Shown here: positions 13,610 through 17,248 of the stretch, one piece after another
Layout of the letters: each line of letters begins with the position of its first letter
Numbering within the stretch: the stretch's first letter is position 1
Source of the DNA: UBA5794 sp964196275
GTDB taxonomy: Bacteria; Actinomycetota; Acidimicrobiia; Spongiisociales; UBA5794
DNA: 17,248 bases
NCBI GenBank assembly: GCA_964196275.1
Contig: CAXMSN010000090.1
Span: 1-17,248, forward strand
Direction of reading: 5' to 3'
The notes under the pieces: generated by a model
Database searches by the model: none
Seen by the model: only the letters and a program-made list of their open reading frames with translations
Told to the model about the DNA's origin: nothing
Program-made: the position numbers and the translations under genes

Positions 13610-14374
13610 ATGAAGAAGTACCTGCTTGTGTGTGCAACCATCGCTCTTGCGGCCGCCGCATGTTCATCGACGGATGACAGCTCAGATACGACCGTCCCTG
13701 CGACTCTGACGACGACCTCTTCCACGTCCACATCCACGACGACCGAGGCGCCTGAGGTAACGACCACCACGACGACGACCGAGGTGCCTGAGGCAACGAC
13801 CACGACGACGACCGAGGCGCCTGAGGAAACGACCACCACGACCGCGGCGCCTGTTCCATCGATTATCGAGTTGACCAACGAGGGCATCCAGGCCGGTGCG
13901 GTGTGGGTACCTTTCGGAGCGGACGACGATGATGCCGTCGCCGCGATCGAGGCCGTTCTTGGAGCTCCTACGACAGACAGCGGATGGATTCCTGCTTGGG
14001 GCGATTACGGCGTGTGCCCTGATCCGATGGTGCGTGCCGTCGAGTGGGATGCGCTGATCACCTTGTACACCAATGCCGAATCCGATTTCTGGTCGCCGGC
14101 AGGAACCGAGCATTTCTTCTCGTTCAACTATCTCGCCGTCGAATCACCGCCGAACCTGCTGACTCCTGAAGGAATCGGCATCGGATCCACGCTCGCCGAG
14201 TTGAAAGCTGCCTACCCGGGTGAGATCGTCGTCGATGAGGCGTTCTTCGATCCCGCTCTCGGCTTCTGGTCGTACCGCCCAATGAATTGGACCGGGCTGT
14301 GGGGCTATGCCTCAGGCCAGGCAGACACCAGCACCATCACTTCGATCAACGGCGGCAGCGGCTGCGGAGAATAG
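13610..14374 (+). CDS. Putative secreted lipoprotein with Thr-rich linker
   Basis: This is a 254-residue protein of unknown function. It begins MKKYLLVCATIALAAAAC, a signal peptide ending in a lipobox-like AAAC with Cys18 as the likely lipidated residue. From about residue 22 to 84 comes a Thr/Glu/Pro linker of repeated T-runs separated by EAPE or EVPE, probably an extended, possibly O-glycosylated spacer. The rest is a globular domain with an acidic ADDDDAVAAIEAVLGAP motif and a later IGIGSTLAELKAAYPG. These read as two halves of a BamE/SmpA-like repeat pattern, which is inference only. Two cysteines (near VCPDP and GSGCGE) may form a disulfide. GGAG lies 5 bases before the ATG. The frame is open upstream to 13565, but that start would bury the signal peptide. 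Confidence 0.85.
   Translation: MKKYLLVCATIALAAAACSSTDDSSDTTVPATLTTTSSTSTSTTTEAPEVTTTTTTTEVPEATTTTTTEAPEETTTTTAAPVPSIIELTNEGIQAGAVWVPFGADDDDAVAAIEAVLGAPTTDSGWIPAWGDYGVCPDPMVRAVEWDALITLYTNAESDFWSPAGTEHFFSFNYLAVESPPNLLTPEGIGIGSTLAELKAAYPGEIVVDEAFFDPALGFWSYRPMNWTGLWGYASGQADTSTITSINGGSGCGE
13731..13850 (+). repeat. Degenerate ACGACC-rich coding repeat (Thr linker)
   Basis: Tandem, imperfect copies of roughly ACGACCACGACGACGACCGAGG followed by CGCCTGAGG encode the T-run/EAPE units of the lipoprotein. At least three copies are visible, differing by single bases and in the number of ACG/ACC triplets. The pattern is prone to slippage and in-frame length change. Confidence 0.7.
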
Positions 14375-14388
14375 GTTCAGAAGACCTC

Positions 14389-14400
14389 GGACCACGGACC
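14389..14400 (-). repeat. Inverted copy of the GTCCGTG repeat core
   Basis: GGACCACGGACC is the exact reverse complement of GGTCCGTGGTCC, which occurs in the heptamer array near 12594. It lies 14 bases after the lipoprotein stop and just before a REP-like hairpin. It is short, so chance is possible, but the shared intergenic setting supports a relation. Confidence 0.5.
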
Positions 14401-14413
14401 GGCATCGACTCTG

Positions 14414-14460
14414 TCCCCCTTTGAAGGGGGACGGGCGAGCAAAGCGAGCCAGGGGGATTT
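14414..14460. repeat. REP-like palindromic element, possible terminator
   Basis: TCCCCCTT pairs with AAGGGGGA across a TG loop (14414-14431), a strong GC-rich hairpin. A direct repeat GCGAGC-AAA-GCGAGC follows, then a further AGGGGGATTT (14451-14460) that can compete for the same TCCCCCT arm. The layout (C-run hairpin, GCGAGCAAAGCGAGC middle, G-run end) resembles dispersed intergenic palindromic repeats. Placed 39 bases after the lipoprotein stop, it may also end that transcript, although no T-run follows on the + strand beyond ATTT. Confidence 0.6.
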
Positions 14461-14524
14461 CCGGGATCCGTAGTCCGTTGTCATTTGTCCTTGCATGGTT
14501 CTTCGGACCCGAAGGTGTCTTCTC

Positions 14525-14530
14525 TAGGCT
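14525..14530 (+). promoter_or_regulatory. Candidate -10 box TAGGCT for a leaderless channel transcript
   Basis: TAGGCT (TANNNT pattern) ends exactly 6 bases before the channel ATG, so transcription starting about 7 bases past the box would begin at the start codon itself. No proper Shine-Dalgarno is visible upstream of this ATG, which agrees with a leaderless mRNA. The -35 position (TTCGGA at 14502-14507) is weak. Confidence 0.5.
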
Positions 14531-14536
14531 CGTCGC

Positions 14537-15286
14537 ATGCGGGACACGGTCACTATCCAGAAGTGGAGCGATCGCACTCGTCCGGTGATCGTGGTGGCCG
14601 CGTTCTTGCCGTTCGTTGTGGCGATCCTTGTTTCGGACTCCCGCGATACGCTGTTCCTGATCGCGGATTTTGCTTCGTGGGGCGTGTTCCTGGTGGATCT
14701 CGTGGTTCGGCTGGTCATCGATCGCAGGTATCTGAGATCCGGTAAGGGCATCTTCGATCTCACCGTCGTGATGGTGACGTTCCCCTGGTACATTGTCCCA
14801 GGTGCGAGTGGCGCTGAGTTCCTCCTCGTCTTCAGGCTCCTCAGGCTCGTGCGTGTCATGAGGAGCACGGAGTTCTTCTCCTCCATGGGCTCTGCCCTCC
14901 ACCGGTTCGGCGGGCTAGGTCTCTGGATCATTGGCGCGACATTGTTCTCGGCGCAGATGGTCATGAACGCTGAACCGCCCGAAAGTGGGTACGAGACTTT
15001 CGGAGACGCACTCTGGTGGGCGGTGGTTTCGCTGACGACCGTTGGATATGGCGACCTCTTTCCGGTAACTCCCTTCGGGCGGATGGCAGGAGTGATCATG
15101 ATGTTGACCGGTCTTGCTGCGCTGGGATCGGTCGCAGCGATCCTCAGTTCGATGTTCATCGGGGCTAACTTGGGCGAGGCGTCTGCTGACGTTGGAGATG
15201 ACTCCGGTGAGATCGCGGAGGAGCTCCGTGCGCTCAGGGCCGAGGTGGCTGATCTGAAGGTCACGATCGAAGAGTCGTCCCCGTAG
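14537..15286 (+). CDS. Voltage-gated-type potassium channel, six-TM
   Basis: The 249-residue membrane protein has the full six-TM channel plan. S1 is about 15-33, S2 38-61 and S3 71-90. S4 (95-113) has arginines exactly every third position (R100, R103, R106, R109). S5 is 124-143, the pore helix and filter are VSLTTVGYGDLFPVT (164-178), and S6 is 182-209. TVGYGD is the potassium selectivity filter, so K+ conductance is expected; voltage sensing is likely from S4. The C-terminus has a short heptad-like segment (EIAEELRALRAEVADLKVTI) that may help tetramerise. No cyclic-nucleotide-binding or RCK domain follows. The start is the ATG right after the TAGGCT box. Confidence 0.9.
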   Translation: MRDTVTIQKWSDRTRPVIVVAAFLPFVVAILVSDSRDTLFLIADFASWGVFLVDLVVRLVIDRRYLRSGKGIFDLTVVMVTFPWYIVPGASGAEFLLVFRLLRLVRVMRSTEFFSSMGSALHRFGGLGLWIIGATLFSAQMVMNAEPPESGYETFGDALWWAVVSLTTVGYGDLFPVTPFGRMAGVIMMLTGLAALGSVAAILSSMFIGANLGEASADVGDDSGEIAEELRALRAEVADLKVTIEESSP

Positions 15287-15318
15287 ATGCGTACCGATGG
15301 CCCGTGATCCTGACTCGG

Positions 15319-15354
15319 GATTCGGACTTCAGATTTCGGACATTGATCCGAATC
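15319..15354 (+). terminator. Inverted repeat GATTCGGA / TCCGAATC after the channel gene
   Basis: Eight-base perfect arms (15319-15326 and 15347-15354) enclose a 20-base loop that contains another TTCGGA copy. It starts 32 bases after the channel stop. There is no T-run; CATCCCC follows. It may be a factor-dependent end, a regulatory site of the next gene, or part of the intergenic repeat family. Confidence 0.35.
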
Positions 15355-15419
15355 ATCCCCGTAGACGCACGCTCGGCATTGAGGGACAATGGTGGGAGAG
15401 TCGACCCGAGAGGTGTGCG

Positions 15420-16355
15420 ATGCCTGTTGTGACCGAACATCTGGATCAATGGGTGAGAGAAGGCTTCCTCTCAGGTGACCAAGCGACGGCGATTCGAGAG
15501 TACGAGGATCATCCGTCGTCTTCCCGCCCGACAGCGATTCTCGAAGTTCTTGGCTATGTGGGAGCGGTCTTCGTATTGGTGGCTGGCCTCCTTCTAGTCG
15601 TGGAACTTTGGACGGACATGTCGCGTGCAGCACAGGTTGTTCTGGCTGGTTCTGCTGCCGCCGTGCTCACCGCTTCCGGTGTTGTCATTGCCCGTACCGA
15701 GCATCCGCGGATCCGTCGTGTCGGCACCGCACTCCTTCTCCTCGCGCTGGTACCCACGGGCGTGGCGGTCGGTCTCGTCGCAGACACATGGTTCGATGAA
15801 GAGACAGCGGCCCTCTCAGGATTCCTCGCAGCGGCCATTCTGGGTTTGCTGCTCTACGTTCGGGACCGGCACAGTGTCACCCAACATGCAGGTCTGTTCG
15901 TCGCATCAATGGGCACGGTGCTGTTTGCCGTCGTCGTGATCGAGGATGTCGCTGAATGGGTTCCGGGTTTCGCCCTGTTCCTCGCAGGCGTTGGGTGGCT
16001 CGTGCTTGCTTCGTTCGAGATCCTGCCGCCGAGATCGGTTGGCGAAGTTCTGGGTGTCGGTGCGGCGCTCTTCGGTTCGATCACGATGGTGAGTTCTCTC
16101 AACTTCGACGGGAGCGGAGCCGCGACGTTCGGGATGGCGCTTGCCATCGCTGTCTGTCTGCTGGCGGTTGGCTTTGGAGTGGCGAAAGATCGCATCCTCG
16201 TGGTCGTCGGTGGGATGCTCGGGTTGATCATCTATCTGCCGTGGCTCATCAACGAAACGCTTGGAGAGAACGTTGGTGCCCCGATCGCTCTCCTCGTGGC
16301 GGGAACCCTTCTGATAGGGAGCGCGGTATATCTGACGAGACGTCGGAGACCCTGA
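15420..16355 (+). CDS. DUF2157-like polytopic membrane protein
   Basis: This 311-residue protein is of unknown function. The N-terminal 40 residues are soluble and fit the DUF2157 pattern (LDQWVREGFLSGDQATAIRE). About ten hydrophobic segments follow, from ILEVLGYVGAVFVLVAGLLL to the last one just before a basic end (YLTRRRRP). No catalytic motif is seen. GAGAGG with a 6-base spacer supports the ATG used. An earlier in-frame ATG at 15297 would add 41 polar residues translated through the inverted repeat region and is unlikely. The gene converges on the HAD gene, with 26 bases between the two stops. The family assignment is moderate; the membrane nature is clear. Confidence 0.8.
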   Translation: MPVVTEHLDQWVREGFLSGDQATAIREYEDHPSSSRPTAILEVLGYVGAVFVLVAGLLLVVELWTDMSRAAQVVLAGSAAAVLTASGVVIARTEHPRIRRVGTALLLLALVPTGVAVGLVADTWFDEETAALSGFLAAAILGLLLYVRDRHSVTQHAGLFVASMGTVLFAVVVIEDVAEWVPGFALFLAGVGWLVLASFEILPPRSVGEVLGVGAALFGSITMVSSLNFDGSGAATFGMALAIAVCLLAVGFGVAKDRILVVVGGMLGLIIYLPWLINETLGENVGAPIALLVAGTLLIGSAVYLTRRRRP

Positions 16356-16381
16356 CTCGCCCGTACGGTCGGGTTCGATAT

Positions 16382-17053
16382 CTACGTGGACTCTTGGATC
16401 AACCGGTCTGCTGCCTGCGCGATGCCGGCAGCGGAGGAAGACGGAGGAGGGAACGCCGAACTGTATGGACGGCCACCGCGCTTGATGAAGATGCCCCGAC
16501 AACCGGCGGCCATTGCGCCGGCTATGTCCCAATCGTGGGCAGCGATCATGACCATGTCGGAGGGGGACACCCCTAGTCGTTCGGCCGCAGCCCGATACAC
16601 GGATGCGTGCGGCTTGAACCGGCGTACCATCTCGACGCTCAGGATGGGGTCGAGCAGGTCATCGAGGCCTGCATGGTTCAGTTGTGCGTTCGCAGCTTCT
16701 TGTGGCGAGTTCGTGAGTGCGGAAACGGTGAATCCAGCTTTGACGAGGTCTTCGATACCCGCTCGTGCGTCAGCGTGTGGGTGGAGGCTCCGCATGAGTC
16801 GCCCGAGCGTCTCGGCATCGTCCTGAGATGTGCTGATGCTGCCAGTGGCAGCTGTAGTTCGCAGTGCGTCGGCTGCCAGACTGGTGAAGGGTGAGTATCG
16901 ATCTGTTGCAGCGGATACGAACGAAAGCCTGAGTAGTTCTCCGAACCATTGCGATGCCTCGATCCGGCCTTCGAATCGTGTGTGGAACCATGTGCGAACG
17001 GGTTCGAGGTCAAGAAGTGTCTCGTTCACATCGAACATGATTACTGGGCGCAT
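16382..17053 (-). CDS. HAD-superfamily hydrolase, haloacid dehalogenase type II-like
   Basis: This 223-residue cytosolic protein has the HAD core. Motif I is MFDVNETLLDL with nucleophile D8, motif II is ALTNS (S116), motif III lysine is K147 in RRFKPHASVY, and motif IV is MIAAHDWDIAGA with D174 and D176. FDVNETLLDL and AAHxWDxxGA are typical of the type II haloacid dehalogenase subfamily. However, the Asn of the characterised enzymes' SSNAWD motif is His here, so 2-haloacid dehalogenation is not assured; another small phosphorylated or halogenated substrate is possible. It is the only minus-strand gene in the window, with its own likely leaderless promoter. The last 25 residues (SSAFPPPSSSAAG and on) are a low-complexity cap-side tail. 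Confidence 0.88.
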   Translation of the reverse strand: MRPVIMFDVNETLLDLEPVRTWFHTRFEGRIEASQWFGELLRLSFVSAATDRYSPFTSLAADALRTTAATGSISTSQDDAETLGRLMRSLHPHADARAGIEDLVKAGFTVSALTNSPQEAANAQLNHAGLDDLLDPILSVEMVRRFKPHASVYRAAAERLGVSPSDMVMIAAHDWDIAGAMAAGCRGIFIKRGGRPYSSAFPPPSSSAAGIAQAADRLIQEST

Positions 17054-17059
17054 GGGGAG

Positions 17060-17065
17060 ATTCTA
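17060..17065 (-). promoter_or_regulatory. Candidate -10 box TAGAAT for a leaderless HAD transcript
   Basis: Read on the minus strand, TAGAAT is followed by six bases (CTCCCC) and then the ATG, the same box-to-start distance as the channel gene. The CTCCCC has no Shine-Dalgarno character. The -35 region is weak (CAGCAA). Confidence 0.5.
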
Positions 17066-17248
17066 CGAACCCATGGGTCCGGTTGCTGCCGGATCTTGAC
17101 GCGAGCACGTCTTGGAGGGCGTTTCGAAGATGCAGCAGCCGTTACGCTCGGTGGCTCCGTACACTTCTGTCAACGGCTCGAAAGAGCTGTGTTTTGTTGT
17201 GAAAAGACGACATCGTTGATATCAGCGAACCGTCGAGCCCCCGGACCT
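17066..17248 (+). other. Terminal non-coding stretch with a weak rightward promoter candidate
   Basis: No supported gene or RNA is visible here. TTGTGA (17197-17202) and TATCAG (17220-17225) are separated by 17 bases and could be a promoter for a rightward gene beyond the window. The match is only four of six bases in each box. Confidence 0.25.

Noticed and set aside
12713..15286. A cyclase-to-channel signalling module
   Set aside because: The channel has no cyclic-nucleotide-binding domain, each gene seems to have its own promoter, and a REP-like element lies between them. Proximity alone does not support a system.
15297..15419. Upstream ATG (15297) as the start of the DUF2157-like gene
   Set aside because: The added 41 residues are polar, are encoded across an inverted repeat, and lack a Shine-Dalgarno. 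GAGAGG is correctly spaced for the ATG at 15420.
14524..15633. 369-residue minus-strand open frame opposite the channel gene
   Set aside because: The + strand encodes a clear six-TM potassium channel with TVGYGD. The antisense product is low-complexity Ser/Arg/Pro-rich.
16356..16381. CCGTACGG palindrome (16361-16368) as bidirectional terminator between convergent genes
   Set aside because: The palindrome is only 8 bases, with no loop and no T-run on either strand, so it is too weak to call.
17066..17248. tRNA or other RNA gene at the right end
   Set aside because: I could not trace a cloverleaf or any conserved T-loop sequence in this stretch.

Overview
The window is a high-GC actinobacterial chromosome segment, read almost entirely on the + strand. 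It opens in the last 45 codons of tuf (EF-Tu) and runs through a complete, tightly packed S10-spc ribosomal protein cluster: rpsJ-rplC-rplD-rplW-rplB-rpsS-rplV-rpsC-rplP-rpmC-rpsQ-rplN-rplX-rplE-rpsN-rpsH-rplF-rplR-rpsE-rpmD-rplO. It then continues into secY-adk-map. The protein sequences, the gene order, TANNNT-type -10 boxes placed right before start codons, and the Ala/Glu-rich and Pro/Ala/Lys-rich low-complexity tails on S3 and S5 suggest a deep-branching actinobacterium, perhaps an Acidimicrobiia-like lineage. That placement is inference; no taxonomic marker was searched.

Layout. Positions 1-9693 are a str/S10/spc transcription unit in which most neighbours overlap by 1-4 bases (ATGA, TGATG, TAATG) or are separated by fewer than 10 bases, so translation is probably coupled throughout. 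A 131-base gap (9694-9824) separates rplO from secY and may carry a second promoter. secY, adk and map (9825-12552) follow with short gaps. The usual continuation in actinobacteria (infA, rpmJ, rpsM, rpsK, rpsD, rpoA, rplQ) is absent; the conserved cluster stops after map.

From 12553 onward the content is accessory and the spacers are rich in repeats. There is a GTCCGTG heptamer array. It is followed by a DUF4242-like plus class III nucleotide cyclase fusion with a near-perfect Shine-Dalgarno in front of an in-frame ATA codon. Next come a Thr/Pro/Glu-linker lipoprotein, a REP-like hairpin element, a six-TM voltage-gated-type potassium channel and a ten-TM DUF2157-like membrane protein. A convergent minus-strand HAD-superfamily hydrolase closes the coding part, leaving a 195-base terminal non-coding stretch.

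How the genes work together. The first 12.5 kb is translation and secretion machinery: ribosomal proteins, the SecY translocon pore, adenylate kinase, and methionine aminopeptidase, which trims nascent chains. The accessory genes show no convincing shared pathway. The cyclase could make a cyclic nucleotide, but the channel lacks a recognisable cyclic-nucleotide-binding domain. I found no strong case for a new multi-gene system. The observations most worth following are the ATA-start candidate on the cyclase, the long zinc-free S14 in the spc operon beside a zinc-ribbon L24, the extended S3 and S5, the early end of the ribosomal cluster, and the intergenic repeat family.
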